Below are positions 34,522-44,228 of a stretch of 64,000 nucleotides of DNA, piece by piece (position 1 is the stretch's first letter; each line of letters starts with the position of its first letter). The DNA is from Dyadobacter fanqingshengii (GTDB taxonomy: Bacteria; Bacteroidota; Bacteroidia; Cytophagales; Spirosomataceae). Location: NCBI RefSeq assembly GCF_023822005.2, contig NZ_CP098806.1, positions 5,144,501 to 5,208,500 on the forward strand, in the 5' to 3' direction. Below the pieces are notes generated by a model. That model was not told the origin of the DNA. It did not search any database and saw only the letters and a list, made by a program, of their open reading frames with translations. A program made the position numbers and the translations under genes.

Positions 34522-35169
34522 TCAGGCAAACTCTGATCCCTTGTCTTTCAGGTATTTACCAACATTGCAAGTGATGCCATCCAGGATTTCGATATCGTGA
34601 TCCCAACTGAATGTTTGCCATTCGCCGTCCTTTGTTGCGATCATTACGCTCTTTGGTTTTGTCAAAAACCAGATCACCTTGTCAGTCCCGAACCCCAAAA
34701 GCTTTTGCGTTTTGATTGTTATATAGCCATTCTCAGTAAACGTTTCCAATTCCACGTCTAGGTCGATTTCAATGGAGACTTTCGGATGCACTTTTGAATA
34801 ATGCGTATCGATTTTGTCGATAGTCAGAACGTCTTTATCAAAGATCATAATGTCTCCCGACAAGTTGTTTCTTTTATCTAAATGCAGTCCGGCTTCATTT
34901 GTTGCAATAATATACTTTTGCCTATCAATGGAAGGATATAGAATTCCAAGAATGTAATCAATAATGAAAAACTGTAATGAACTGCAACCCATAATGTCTT
35001 CTACCGTTTTCGTTTTGGCCAGTACGTCACGGTAACCTTTGCGATACAAGGGTATGCCGTCAATTATTTCATGGATCAGAACGTCAGGTATATTTTCCGC
35101 AGAGATTGTTTTAGGTAAAACCCTCAGCGGATTCGAAGAAGCTATCATATGTCCTATTGATTTGCTCAT
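34522..35169 (-). CDS. Uma2 family putative restriction-endonuclease-fold protein
   Basis: 215 residues. HEIIDGIPLYRKGYRDVLAK near the start, LSGDIMIFDKDVL in the middle and PKVSIEIDLDVE together give the pattern of the Uma2 PD-(D/E)XK fold: an acid pair and a later Glu. Family members are common in cyanobacteria and Bacteroidota; their biological role is not established. No partner methylase or toxin/antitoxin gene is adjacent. It is a single-gene unit with its own terminator. Confidence 0.75.
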   Translation of the reverse strand: MSKSIGHMIASSNPLRVLPKTISAENIPDVLIHEIIDGIPLYRKGYRDVLAKTKTVEDIMGCSSLQFFIIDYILGILYPSIDRQKYIIATNEAGLHLDKRNNLSGDIMIFDKDVLTIDKIDTHYSKVHPKVSIEIDLDVELETFTENGYITIKTQKLLGFGTDKVIWFLTKPKSVMIATKDGEWQTFSWDHDIEILDGITCNVGKYLKDKGSEFA

Positions 35170-35256
35170 AAGTAAATATAACGATTTTTAAATTAGCGCC
35201 GGAAAGGATTGTCCCAACGGTAGGTTCAGTTTTCTAACGGAAACAAAAATGCCCTG

Positions 35257-35293
35257 AAAAGCGAAAAGCAGCAGAAGTTGCCTCCTGCTGCTT
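35257..35293 (-). terminator. Intrinsic terminator of pyk
   Basis: AAGCAGCAG at 35266-35274 pairs with CTGCTGCTT at 35285-35293. On the minus strand it is followed by TTCGCTTTTC. It lies 20 bases after the pyk stop. Confidence 0.78.
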
Positions 35294-35312
35294 CCAAAAA
35301 CGTCTTTATATT

Positions 35313-36752
35313 TTATTCTACAACACTCAATTTCACTGTATTCGTCTTACGTTGTCTTGAAACGGGAATGCTGAGCGTGTTAATGAAAACATCACCCTTT
35401 TGCAATTCTCCTTTATCGACCAAAATCTGCTTGATATCTTCAATCAAATCGTCCGTAGAAGCATCTTGATCGCGGTCGTAGAAGTACACTTTTGTTCCCC
35501 AATACAATGCTAATTGATTCATTAACACCTTATTGGAAGTGAAAATCAATAAGCCGGCCTTTGGGCGGTGATGCGAAAGACGGAAAGACGTATATCCGGA
35601 ACGCGTAATCCCGATAATTGCCTTCGCTTGTGTGTCACGTGCCAAACGGCAAGCACTCATCACAACGTAATCATTGATTTTGTTGACGCTCGTACTTTCA
35701 CTTACCGCAGCATGGTGTTTGAAATAAATGCTGTTTGTCGAAGTTTCAACTCTTTCGATCGTTCTTGTCATGCTTTCAACGGCTAACAACGGATATTTTC
35801 CTGATGCGGTTTCAGCACTAAGCATTACCGCATCTGCGCCGTCAAGGACTGAATTTGCAACGTCATTCAGCTCGGCGCGGGTTGCACGTGGGCTGTCGAT
35901 CATGCTTTCCAGCATTTGCGTCGCTACGATCACCGGTTTGCCGGCCTTGTTACATTTGTCAACGATCATTTTCTGGATCATTGGCACTTCTTCTGCCGGA
36001 AGCTCCACACCCAAATCGCCGCGGGCAACCATAATAGCGTCCGTAGCTTCGATAATTTCATCAATGTTCAGAATTGCTTCCGGCTTCTCGATTTTAGCAA
36101 CCAGACGCGCCGTTTTGCCTTTGCTGGCAATGTATTCTTTTACTTTTATTAGTTCCGAAGCTGTGCGAACGAACGATAATGCCACCCATTCTACATTATT
36201 TTCAAGACCAAAATCCAGATCTTCGTAATCTTTCGCGGTAACAGAAGGCATTGAAACCTTTGTATTCGGCAGGTTTACACCTTTTTTAGATTTCAGGTAA
36301 CCACCATATATTACTTCGGTAATCACATCCGATCCGTCCATTCCTGTTACAAGCACTTCCAGTTTTCCATCGTCCATCAGGATACGGTCACCGATTTTAA
36401 CGTCGTTGTACATGCCGTCGTACGGCGTGCTCACTTTTTCAGCTGTTCCAAGCACTTCTGTGTTGGATAATATCAATTTATTACCGGCTTCGATCAGGAC
36501 TCCGTCTTTTTCGGCAACCATTCCGATACGGATTTTTGGTCCCTGCAAATCTTGTAGAATAGCGAGATTTAAGCCGTGTTCTTCGTTGATTTCCCGAATG
36601 GTGGTTAATCTTTGGAGGTGATCAGCATGAGTACCGTGAGAGAAATTTAGGCGAAAAACGTTTACCCCGGCTTTGGCCAACGCATACAATGTTTCTTTTG
36701 TTTCGGAGGCTGGACCTACGGTAGCAACAATTCTGGTTTTTTTGGAAGACAT
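35313..36752 (-). CDS. pyk: Pyruvate kinase
   Basis: 479 residues, full length for the bacterial enzyme. RIVATVGPASETKETL and VFRLNFSHGTHADH bind substrate. LAILQDLQGPKIRIG, MVARGDLGVELP and the signature KIEKPEAILNIDEII with the catalytic Lys are all present. Metal ligands lie in KIEKPEA and VARGDLG. It makes pyruvate and ATP from phosphoenolpyruvate and ADP in glycolysis. A single-gene unit with a terminator. Confidence 0.97.
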   Translation of the reverse strand: MSSKKTRIVATVGPASETKETLYALAKAGVNVFRLNFSHGTHADHLQRLTTIREINEEHGLNLAILQDLQGPKIRIGMVAEKDGVLIEAGNKLILSNTEVLGTAEKVSTPYDGMYNDVKIGDRILMDDGKLEVLVTGMDGSDVITEVIYGGYLKSKKGVNLPNTKVSMPSVTAKDYEDLDFGLENNVEWVALSFVRTASELIKVKEYIASKGKTARLVAKIEKPEAILNIDEIIEATDAIMVARGDLGVELPAEEVPMIQKMIVDKCNKAGKPVIVATQMLESMIDSPRATRAELNDVANSVLDGADAVMLSAETASGKYPLLAVESMTRTIERVETSTNSIYFKHHAAVSESTSVNKINDYVVMSACRLARDTQAKAIIGITRSGYTSFRLSHHRPKAGLLIFTSNKVLMNQLALYWGTKVYFYDRDQDASTDDLIEDIKQILVDKGELQKGDVFINTLSIPVSRQRKTNTVKLSVVE

Positions 36753-36778
36753 AGATTAATATGCAGTAAAAATGATTT

Positions 36779-39286
36779 TTATAAACAGTCCACGTCGATG
36801 ACGACCTGGATGCTTTTGAGCGTCTTATCGGTTAAAATATCAATAACCTTTTCTTGTATAAATGACTTTGCCGCCTTAAAATTAATCTTTTCTCGTTCAA
36901 GTTTGATGAGAATGTCGAACAAAAACTGATTTCTTACTCTTTCCACCAGTGGCGGCTGCGGTCCGAGAACCCGGCTGGCTCCCAAGTTGGCCGTCAGTTT
37001 CTCCGCCAGGATCTTGGCTGCCTTGCTGGAAGTGGCCTCGTCGACGTGCTTAACCGTTACTTTGATAAGTCTCGTAAAAGGCGGATAATGAAATTTCTCA
37101 CGCTCCTCAATTTCAGCAGCATACATGCCTTCGTAGTCGTTATTAATGATCCTATCCAGCAATTTTTGGCCGGGATTGTTAGTTTGTATGAGGACTTTGC
37201 CCGGCTTTTCGGCTCGCCGGCCTGCGCGCCCGCTCACCTGTGTGAGCATTTGGAATGCCCGTTCCGAAGCGCGGAATTCAGGGAAATGAATGATCCGGTC
37301 CGCGTCGAATATCCCGACAATGCTAACATTATCAAAATCAAGTCCTTTGCTCACCATTTGTGTTCCTACAAGAATGTCAATGCCGCCTTCCTCAAATTCG
37401 GAGATGATCTGCTGGTAAGCGTTTTTGGCCCTTGTTGTGTCCAGATCCATTCTCTGCACACGCGCCTCCGGAAACATGGAATGCAGTTCATCTTCAATCT
37501 TTTCCGTCCCGTAACCCATCGTTTTCACCTGTGTAGAGCCGCATTGTGGACAAGTGCGCGTAACTTCTTCTTTGTGACCACAATAATGGCACCGCAGTTC
37601 GCCCGCCTTCATGTGATAGGTGAGGCTCACGTCACAATTCGCACAGTCCGGAATCCAGTTACAGATTTCACATTGCAGGTATGGCGAGTAACCGCGGCGG
37701 TTTTGAAATAGGATTGTCTGTTCTTTGTTTTTCAGATTTAGTTGCAAATGATCGATCAGCACAGATGAAAATTCATTTTTCATCTTCTTCGACTTTTTTT
37801 CTTTTTTTGTATCAATTAATTCAAATGTGGGCAATGCTGCATTTCCGAAGCGTTGCTTCATTTCTACAAATCCATATCTGCCTGTTTGCGCGTGATAATA
37901 GCTTTCTAATGAAGGTGTTGCGGAGCCAAGCAGCGTTTTGCCTTTATGCATATATGACATGATCACAGCAACGTCGCGCGCATTGTAACGTGGTGCGGGA
38001 TCGTGCTGTTTGTAGGAAGTTTCGTGCTCCTCGTCAACAATGATCAAACCAAGATTATCAAACGGAAGAAAAACAGCAGAACGAACGCCAACCACAAACT
38101 GAAATTTCCCGTCCAGAATCCCTTTCCAAACTTCAACGCGTTCATTATCGGAAAATTTGGAATGATAAATGCCCATCGTATCCCCAAAAACCTTCCTTAA
38201 CCTGACAACAATCTGGGTTGTCAAGGCGATTTCAGGTAATAGGAAAAGCACTTGCAAGCCGCTTTCCAACACTTGTTTGATCAGTTCAATGTAAACTTCC
38301 GTTTTTCCACTGCCCGTAATTCCATGCAAGAGAACAACTTCTTTTTCCGCAAAAAGCTCGTGGATCTGTTTAGATGCCTCTTTTTGCGTTTCTGTCAACG
38401 TAATAACCGCGTTGCTGGCTGGAATGTCGTCAAATCTTGAAATGAAAATCTCGAATTGCTCGAAAATCCCCTTCTTGACCAACGTGTTTAACGAGGCATC
38501 CGAAACATTGTCATCCTGACTAAAAATAGACTTATCCAGTCCTTTTTGGTTCAGATCCGGATTGTTGTAAACAGGAATGTAGCTGAGATATTTCAACAAA
38601 ATTTCTTGCTGCTTTGGCGTTTTATCCAGCGACGCTGCCAATTTAGACAGCGCATCATTGGATATGTAAACAGCATTCAGTCTTATTTTCCTGACAACTT
38701 TTGGCTTATATCGCTCCTTAACCTCCTCAAAAAGGATAACTGCACGCTTTCCCACCAGCGATTTGATTAGCGCCGTAATGTTGGAGCGTTGCAAAAGCCG
38801 CTCCACTTCTTCGTAAGAAAGGGTTTGGTGCTTCTTAATCTCGTCCACAACGATTCTCTCCTGGTCGGTCAGCAAATCGTCATATTCAAATTCAGGGTTC
38901 ATCTGAATTCTCGACTGGCTCGTAATTTTAAGCCCGGCAGGAAGCGCAATGTTAAGCACTTCGCCAATGTTGCATAGATAATATTCCGCAACCCAATTGA
39001 ATAATTCAAGCTGGCGGGTTGTGACAATTGGCTCTTCGTCAAGCAGTTCGAGAATGTATTTCGCTTGATATTTGGAAGGCGGATTGGAATGTATGTTTGC
39101 AACGACAGCCGTAATGACCCTTTTTTGCCCAAACTGCACAATCACCCGCGCACCGACCTTGATCATCCCGCTCATTTCCCTGGGAACCCTGTAAGTAAAC
39201 AAAGAAGGAATCGGAACCGGTAAGATCAGATCGGCAAAAAAAGTAGTTTCTTCCTCAAAAAGGGAGGCCATTGGCTGCTGGGGCAA
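36779..39286 (-). CDS. priA: Primosomal replication protein N' (PriA helicase)
   Basis: 835 residues, full length. An N-terminal 3'-end binding domain is followed by the helicase core with Walker A LLHGITGSGKTEVY and Walker B VDEEHETSYKQ. A zinc-binding module follows (CEICNWIPDCANC, then CHYCGHKEEVTRTCPQCGS), and the helicase C lobe has QMVSKGLDFDNVSIVGIFDAD. It restarts stalled forks by loading the DnaB helicase. The gene is 26 bases upstream of the pyk start and could be co-transcribed. Confidence 0.97.
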   Translation of the reverse strand: MPQQPMASLFEEETTFFADLILPVPIPSLFTYRVPREMSGMIKVGARVIVQFGQKRVITAVVANIHSNPPSKYQAKYILELLDEEPIVTTRQLELFNWVAEYYLCNIGEVLNIALPAGLKITSQSRIQMNPEFEYDDLLTDQERIVVDEIKKHQTLSYEEVERLLQRSNITALIKSLVGKRAVILFEEVKERYKPKVVRKIRLNAVYISNDALSKLAASLDKTPKQQEILLKYLSYIPVYNNPDLNQKGLDKSIFSQDDNVSDASLNTLVKKGIFEQFEIFISRFDDIPASNAVITLTETQKEASKQIHELFAEKEVVLLHGITGSGKTEVYIELIKQVLESGLQVLFLLPEIALTTQIVVRLRKVFGDTMGIYHSKFSDNERVEVWKGILDGKFQFVVGVRSAVFLPFDNLGLIIVDEEHETSYKQHDPAPRYNARDVAVIMSYMHKGKTLLGSATPSLESYYHAQTGRYGFVEMKQRFGNAALPTFELIDTKKEKKSKKMKNEFSSVLIDHLQLNLKNKEQTILFQNRRGYSPYLQCEICNWIPDCANCDVSLTYHMKAGELRCHYCGHKEEVTRTCPQCGSTQVKTMGYGTEKIEDELHSMFPEARVQRMDLDTTRAKNAYQQIISEFEEGGIDILVGTQMVSKGLDFDNVSIVGIFDADRIIHFPEFRASERAFQMLTQVSGRAGRRAEKPGKVLIQTNNPGQKLLDRIINNDYEGMYAAEIEEREKFHYPPFTRLIKVTVKHVDEATSSKAAKILAEKLTANLGASRVLGPQPPLVERVRNQFLFDILIKLEREKINFKAAKSFIQEKVIDILTDKTLKSIQVVIDVDCL

Positions 39287-39396
39287 GGGTTAATATTTAA
39301 TGAGGCGAAGTTACGACTAATCGTACTTATGATATGTAATTTGCCACGGCGTGTAACAGATGAGAGTGTTTTTGTTAAAAAATTATATTTCCAGGA

Positions 39397-39999
39397 TCAA
39401 ACAATGCATTCGATATTTAATTGGGCTGCATTTTCCCACCCAACCATCGCATTAAACAACTTCACTAAGCTATATTTTCCCAAATCATTCTCACTTATCT
39501 CAGCCTCACGAATAACTCCTGCTTCGAGCAAACAAGCCCTTTGCGTGCCGGGTAATAATGGTGAATTGGGTGTACACCAGGCGTTTCCGTTGTAGAATGC
39601 CACATTGCAATAGAGCGAGTCAGTAACGAGACCGTTTTTGATGATCAGGATTTCGTCGGCGTCTTTTCGTTGGGCGAAAAGTGTGTTAAGCTCATCGCGG
39701 GCTTCGTATTTATAACGATAATCAATGTTGTCGTCATATACACGCTGGATTTTACGGATGGTTCTGGCCGTATAGGGCTCCCATTTAATGACCTCAATTT
39801 CCCCGTTGTACGAAAGTCTGCATTTGTGCAACGCATTATCCACACTATCAGGCATAATGATCAGTTCGGACAGATTCCAATAATCTGAAAAGCCCCACAA
39901 CTCGTGACGCGTTTTGTTAAGCCTGGCTTCGTGGTAAGAAAGGTTCTTCAATTGCCGATTTTCACAACAAATCGTCTCAAAACATAATGTGCGGGACAT
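39397..39999 (-). CDS. pabC: Aminotransferase class IV, probable aminodeoxychorismate lyase (PabC-like)
   Basis: 200 residues, shorter than many class IV enzymes (about 270). It has the class IV middle and end parts, EILIIKNGLVTDSLYCNVAFYNG and TPNSPLLPGTQRACLLEAGV, with the substrate-binding region. It would convert aminodeoxychorismate into 4-aminobenzoate and pyruvate for folate synthesis. It overlaps the preceding pabB by 23 bases, showing translational coupling. The pairing supports the function more than the sequence does. Confidence 0.82.
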   Translation of the reverse strand: MSRTLCFETICCENRQLKNLSYHEARLNKTRHELWGFSDYWNLSELIIMPDSVDNALHKCRLSYNGEIEVIKWEPYTARTIRKIQRVYDDNIDYRYKYEARDELNTLFAQRKDADEILIIKNGLVTDSLYCNVAFYNGNAWCTPNSPLLPGTQRACLLEAGVIREAEISENDLGKYSLVKLFNAMVGWENAAQLNIECIV

Positions 40000-40981
40000 G
40001 GGCGAAGGGGAGGTAAACTTTGTCGATTAATTCCTGATATTCATTTTGTGCATTGCTTTGTGCCGTTATCCCACCGCCGCTTTTGAAGACGAAGTTTCCA
40101 TTCTGATTCTCAATAAACCGGATCATGACGGCACTTTCAAAATTTTCGCCATCAAAATATCCCATAACGCCTGTATAGAAACCGCGCTCATATTTTTCGG
40201 CAGCTTCAATGATCTGCAATGTGCTTGGCTTGGGCGCACCCGTAATGGAGCCTGCTGGGAGCATTTGAAGGAGCAAATCGCCAAATTTCCCTTCAAAGTC
40301 ATCCGGCAGAATGCCAGCAATTTCAGAGCTAACTTGCAACAATGTCTTATCGCTGGTCTGAATGCGATCAATGTAGCGATATTTTTCCACCCAAACTTTT
40401 TCAGCGACCATACTCAGATCATTTCGGATGAGATCAACGATGGTGGCGTGTTCGGCGGCTTCTTTGGAATCGGCTAAAATTACGTTTTCTGCATCCGGAA
40501 CCGATGCGTCTATGGTTCCTTTCATAGGAAACGAAGAAATCCGGTTGCCTTTTATTTTAATAAAAATTTCGGGCGAGAAGCAGACAAATTCGTTTTTATA
40601 CAAAAAGCGGTAAGGTGCCTCGCTGTGCCCGAATATTTCTTCCAGGCTCAAATTCGTCGTGATGTCGGTAGGAACCGACAGGTTAACCAAAAATGAATTG
40701 CCAGCCTTTAAATTCCTGACGACATGATTGAATTTGGCTTCATATGCCTCAAACGGAACAGGGAATTTATAAAACTGAAATTCCGGGAGCGGCGATTTGA
40801 CTTCATCTTTGTCTATACTCCTGAATCCATTCAGATCAAAGCGTATTTCATTCAGATTGTCATCATCCAATGTCCAGGCCTGCGGCTTTTCAATCCGGTA
40901 ATCCACAAGAAAAACAAAAGGGGTTTTTGATTTTCCCCATGCATTCAGCTTTTGTGCAAAATTCCGTTTTGGATCTTCCAA
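39977..40981 (-). CDS. pabB: Aminodeoxychorismate synthase component I (PabB)
   Basis: 334 residues. It contains the chorismate-binding domain: FKHVVRNLKAGNSFLVNL-like start, FVCFSPEIFIKIKGNRISSFPMKGTID, HATIVDLIRNDLS, ITGAPKPSTLQIIEAAE and FYTGVMGYFDG. With a glutamine amidotransferase it adds ammonia to chorismate. The PIKGT/PMKGT motif supports PabB over anthranilate synthase. No pabA is adjacent. It is divergent from the YpdA gene. Confidence 0.88.
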   Translation of the reverse strand: MEDPKRNFAQKLNAWGKSKTPFVFLVDYRIEKPQAWTLDDDNLNEIRFDLNGFRSIDKDEVKSPLPEFQFYKFPVPFEAYEAKFNHVVRNLKAGNSFLVNLSVPTDITTNLSLEEIFGHSEAPYRFLYKNEFVCFSPEIFIKIKGNRISSFPMKGTIDASVPDAENVILADSKEAAEHATIVDLIRNDLSMVAEKVWVEKYRYIDRIQTSDKTLLQVSSEIAGILPDDFEGKFGDLLLQMLPAGSITGAPKPSTLQIIEAAEKYERGFYTGVMGYFDGENFESAVMIRFIENQNGNFVFKSGGGITAQSNAQNEYQELIDKVYLPFAHVPHIMF

Positions 40982-41103
40982 ATCTCTGTTTCTACAATAT
41001 AATGAACATTTTCAACAGGGAGGTAATTTACAAAGTTCAGAAACCAATATCTAAATTAGGGGGTTTATTGACTGAACGACGCACAATTTCTAAGACTACT
41101 GCA

Positions 41104-42111
41104 ATGCATATATATGATGTAATCGTAATTGGTGGCGGGCCTTGCGGCCTTGCAATGGGTGTGGAACTGGCCAAGAGCGGTTTGGATTATCTGATCCTTG
41201 AAAAGGGTAATCTTACCGAATCGATCAGGCGTTATCCCAGACGCATGAAGTTCTTTTCGACAGCGGAGAATATTGAAATCGGTGGGATCCCATTTTCGAT
41301 TTCCGAGGTGAAAGCCAATCGCAACGAAGCATTGCAGTATTATAGGAAGGTTGCCGGTTATTTTCACTTGAACTTCAAGCTTTTTATTGACGTTGATCGC
41401 TCGGAAAGACAGCCCGACGGAACATTTCTGACTTATTCCAATGACGGCCAGATTTTCCAGTCGAAAAATGTTGTGTTGGCAACTGGTTATTTTGATGTGC
41501 CAAGAATGCTGAATGTGCCCGGTGAAGGCCTTCCGCATGTTTCGCATTACTATGATGAGCCTTTCAAATATTCCTTTACGAATGTAGTGCTGGTAGGCGG
41601 CTCAAATTCTTCGGTGGAGGCGGCATTAGAGCTTTACAGGCACGATGCACATGTCACGATTGTGCATAAGGAGGCGGACTTTCGTACAAAAGTGAAATAT
41701 TGGCTCGTTCCGGATGTGAAAAACCGGGTGAAGGAAGGGAAGATACACACGCGCTTCAACAGCATTACGAAGTCGATCGAGCCTGGAAGAATTGAAATTG
41801 AAAACATTGAAACAGGCGAAACTGAATGGCTGCCAGCCGATTTCGTCTTTTTACTTGTTGGTTATTTGCCTGACGAACATTTACTGGCGCGCTGCGGTGT
41901 AGCGCTCGACGAGGTGACCAAAGTTCCATCGTTTGATAAAGAAACATTTGAAACGAATGTGCCTGGGCTTTACCTCTGCGGGACCGTTATGGCGGGCGTT
42001 TTTACAGAGAAAGTATTTATTGAAAATGGCCGCGAGCATGCTGCTGCCATCGCGGATCATTTGTCGGGAAGAGAAATTCGGGTTGTTAAGGAATTGATAG
42101 ACAGGATTTAA
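41104..42111 (+). CDS. YpdA/BdrA-type FAD-dependent disulfide reductase
   Basis: 335 residues from ATG 41104 (MHIYDVIVIGGGPCGLAMG). A further upstream open frame to 40870 overlaps pabB and is rejected. The FAD motif is GGGPCGLA and the NAD(P) motif is VLVGGSNSSVEAALEL. FFSTAENIEIGGIPFS is typical for the bacillithiol-linked YpdA family. These enzymes are thought to reduce bacillithiol disulfide. Bacillithiol genes are not visible in this window, so the thiol partner is inferred. Confidence 0.85.
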   Translation: MHIYDVIVIGGGPCGLAMGVELAKSGLDYLILEKGNLTESIRRYPRRMKFFSTAENIEIGGIPFSISEVKANRNEALQYYRKVAGYFHLNFKLFIDVDRSERQPDGTFLTYSNDGQIFQSKNVVLATGYFDVPRMLNVPGEGLPHVSHYYDEPFKYSFTNVVLVGGSNSSVEAALELYRHDAHVTIVHKEADFRTKVKYWLVPDVKNRVKEGKIHTRFNSITKSIEPGRIEIENIETGETEWLPADFVFLLVGYLPDEHLLARCGVALDEVTKVPSFDKETFETNVPGLYLCGTVMAGVFTEKVFIENGREHAAAIADHLSGREIRVVKELIDRI

Positions 42112-42113
42112 CG

Positions 42114-43238
42114 CTACTGTTCAACAAGCACCAGTTTGCGCTTTTTCTTTTTTGAAAATTTTTCAATCTTACCGATTAACCCATTGGCTCCGACGCCATA
42201 GCCAACATTTCCAGCAAAACTCATCGCGTGAAATCCTTCTTTGCCCAGCTCATGCCATGTTTTCCCCCAATTTTCAGAAAAGCTGCTGCCCGACGGACCG
42301 CTGGAAATCAATGCATAATCGTCTGAACGGATTTCTGAATCGCCTGTCCAAACCGCGTCGGTTTTGTGATATAATGTTACACTTTCTTTTAATCCTGCCG
42401 GCTTGGTCATCCCTGCCAACGTCCAGGTAACGCCTCCGTCTTTGGTTATCAGTACATTTTGCGTGGAATCGGTCGTTTTTTTATAATCTCCACCCACTGC
42501 AATGCCGTTTTTCTTGGACCAGAACCTCAGCCCAAAAATGCCGCTTGTGGGCCCGGCAGGCAAGGGAGTAGAAGACACGTCCCAGGTCATACCATAATCC
42601 TCCGAGCGAAAAACGCGGGCCATTTTGCTGCCTCCGGTTCCGATAAATGCTTTGTTTTTTCCGGTTGCTATAATGGATGTTCCGCTGGCGGCAAAACAAG
42701 CTTCGCCTGGTTCAGCAACCGGTCGTTTTTCAAAAGGCAACTCCTGCCAGCTTTTTCCACCGTCGTCCGTGGTCAAAATGAACAGTCTTCCATTGATTGG
42801 ATCGCCTAAACATATGCCTTTATTCTTATCCCAAAAGTCGATTCCATCCAGAAAAACCCCATTTTGTGTAGTTTGGTACACAAGCAACCAGCTTAATCCG
42901 CCATCTTCCGTGCGGTAAATCTTAGCCTTGTCTTTCTGCGCTTCCCCTGCACTCATTGCGATTGCCACATCCTTACTGAAAGCATGAATGTCCCGGAAAT
43001 CAAGTGAATCTGCGCCTGAAACTTTGGATGTTAGCCATTTTTTGCCGCCATTAACGGTTTTTAAAACAGTCCCCCTGGAACCTCCAATCCAGCATGTCGT
43101 AGGCGAAACGGCATGGATTGCGCGCATATGGATGGTCGTTTTTATATCAATTACCTTCCACTGAGCCGAGACTAGTTGCGGCGCAATAAGCGCAACAATC
43201 AATGCTAGCCGTTTGTAAAGTTTAATGCTTGATGGCAC
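42114..43238 (-). CDS. Exported YCF48/BNR-repeat beta-propeller protein
   Basis: 374 residues with signal peptide (ALIVALIAPQLVSAQ). Repeated blocks follow the form VNGGKKWLTS, TEDGGLSWLLVYQ, TTDDGGKSWQELPF, SEDYGMTWDVSS, TKDGGVTWTLAG and SENWGKTWHELG. These are BNR/Asp-box repeats of the photosystem-assembly YCF48-like propeller. In non-phototrophs the role is not known; it may bind a surface or periplasmic partner. The last 12 residues are basic (KKKKRKLVLVEQ). Convergent with the YpdA gene. Confidence 0.85.
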   Translation of the reverse strand: MPSSIKLYKRLALIVALIAPQLVSAQWKVIDIKTTIHMRAIHAVSPTTCWIGGSRGTVLKTVNGGKKWLTSKVSGADSLDFRDIHAFSKDVAIAMSAGEAQKDKAKIYRTEDGGLSWLLVYQTTQNGVFLDGIDFWDKNKGICLGDPINGRLFILTTDDGGKSWQELPFEKRPVAEPGEACFAASGTSIIATGKNKAFIGTGGSKMARVFRSEDYGMTWDVSSTPLPAGPTSGIFGLRFWSKKNGIAVGGDYKKTTDSTQNVLITKDGGVTWTLAGMTKPAGLKESVTLYHKTDAVWTGDSEIRSDDYALISSGPSGSSFSENWGKTWHELGKEGFHAMSFAGNVGYGVGANGLIGKIEKFSKKKKRKLVLVEQ

Positions 43239-43294
43239 AGTATTTGTATTGTTTAGAGTTCAAACGTATTATTCTCACAAAATAAGAAATTCAT

Positions 43295-43597
43295 ATGAAC
43301 AAGAATCAAAAATTTCTGATAGGCGCAATTGGAGCACTTTTTACAGGCATTGCAATTGGCCTTTTGGTTGCTCCTAAGGACGGAAAAGATACACGCAAGC
43401 TGATCAAGAGCAAAGCAAATGATCTTGGTGGAAATGCAAAAGATAAATACGAAAAAAGCCTTGAAGAGTTGTCAGTTTTAGCCGACAAATTGAAAGACGG
43501 TTTTTTGAAAAATGTTAGTTCTGTGAAGGACAAAGCCGGTTCAGTAGCAGACAATGTGAATGAAAGAGTACGTGGTGTAGTAAATAATAATGGCTAA
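43295..43597 (+). CDS. YtxH domain-containing protein
   Basis: 100 residues. A glycine-rich membrane helix IGAIGALFTGIAIGLLVAPKDG is followed by K-rich heptads (TRKLIKSKANDLGG, KEKSLEELSVLADKL-like). This is the YtxH pattern: one helix anchored in the inner membrane with a coiled-coil cytoplasmic tail. Function is unclear; relatives are general stress proteins. A good terminator follows. Confidence 0.88.
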   Translation: MNKNQKFLIGAIGALFTGIAIGLLVAPKDGKDTRKLIKSKANDLGGNAKDKYEKSLEELSVLADKLKDGFLKNVSSVKDKAGSVADNVNERVRGVVNNNG

Positions 43598-43618
43598 TCT
43601 CCGACATCAACAATATTG

Positions 43619-43653
43619 AAAGGGTTGTTTCTCAAAAGAAGCAGCCCTTTTTT
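43619..43653 (+). terminator. Intrinsic terminator of the YtxH gene
   Basis: AAAGGGTTGTTTCT at 43619-43632 pairs with AGAAGCAGCCCTTT at 43637-43650, with two G-U pairs. A T-run follows to 43653. It overlaps the stop of the convergent lipoprotein gene. Confidence 0.85.
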
Positions 43654-44200
43654 ATTTGGGAATGTTTTCAATGATTTCCTTCACAGCCTGATTGATATCC
43701 GCTGTAAAATTCTGGCTTTTTTCGGGAATGATCCCTTCCGCTCCTCCCTGCCAGACCATCTTGTTCGTAGCCGCATCTACGAGGTCGATCATGATCGTTC
43801 CTTCGCGATATTTACCGACCACAACTTCTTCGCTTTTCCATGAATAACGGCGCTGCCCCATGTAACGCGGAAGTCCGTCGGTGCGGAAGTCGGTTTGCCT
43901 GGTTTGCGCTTTTTCCTGAACGTTTAATGCAATATTGATTTTTAAATTCGCATCGCGGGCTTCGTCAAGGCCTCTTGACTGCAAGTTTTGCGCAATGGCT
44001 GTTTTAATGATCCCTACGTTCTTTTCAAAATTTTGAGAAATCGTATCGCCCTTTGCCTCAATGTCATAAAACCCGAAAGTGGCATAATCCGACAACTTGA
44101 AATTATCTTCCTGCTGAGGTTTCAGAATCTTATGTGATGAATTACAGCCTAAAAAGACGAATAAAGAAATCAGCAGAATGAATGTTAAACGAAAGGCTTT
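43652..44200 (-). CDS. DUF4136 domain lipoprotein
   Basis: 182 residues from ATG 44200 with signal MKAFRLTFILLISLFVFLGC (lipobox FLGC). The 12 earlier codons of the open frame would overlap dnaG and are not used. The mature part has LSDYATFGFYDIEAKGD, IAQNLQSRGLDEARDANLKINIAL and GTIMIDLVDAATNKMVWQGGAEG. This is the pattern of DUF4136 lipoproteins found across Bacteroidota. No activity is known. Confidence 0.85.
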   Translation of the reverse strand, partial: KAFRLTFILLISLFVFLGCNSSHKILKPQQEDNFKLSDYATFGFYDIEAKGDTISQNFEKNVGIIKTAIAQNLQSRGLDEARDANLKINIALNVQEKAQTRQTDFRTDGLPRYMGQRRYSWKSEEVVVGKYREGTIMIDLVDAATNKMVWQGGAEGIIPEKSQNFTADINQAVKEIIENIPK

Positions 44201-44228
44201 CATAACATTAGAAATAAAAGGTGACCTA

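Noticed and set aside
37046..37711. 221-codon plus-strand frame inside priA
   Set aside because: It is antisense to a conserved helicase and shows no family pattern.
40870..41103. Long upstream start for the YpdA protein
   Set aside because: It overlaps pabB on the other strand; the FAD-binding start MHIYDVIVIGGG is at 41104.
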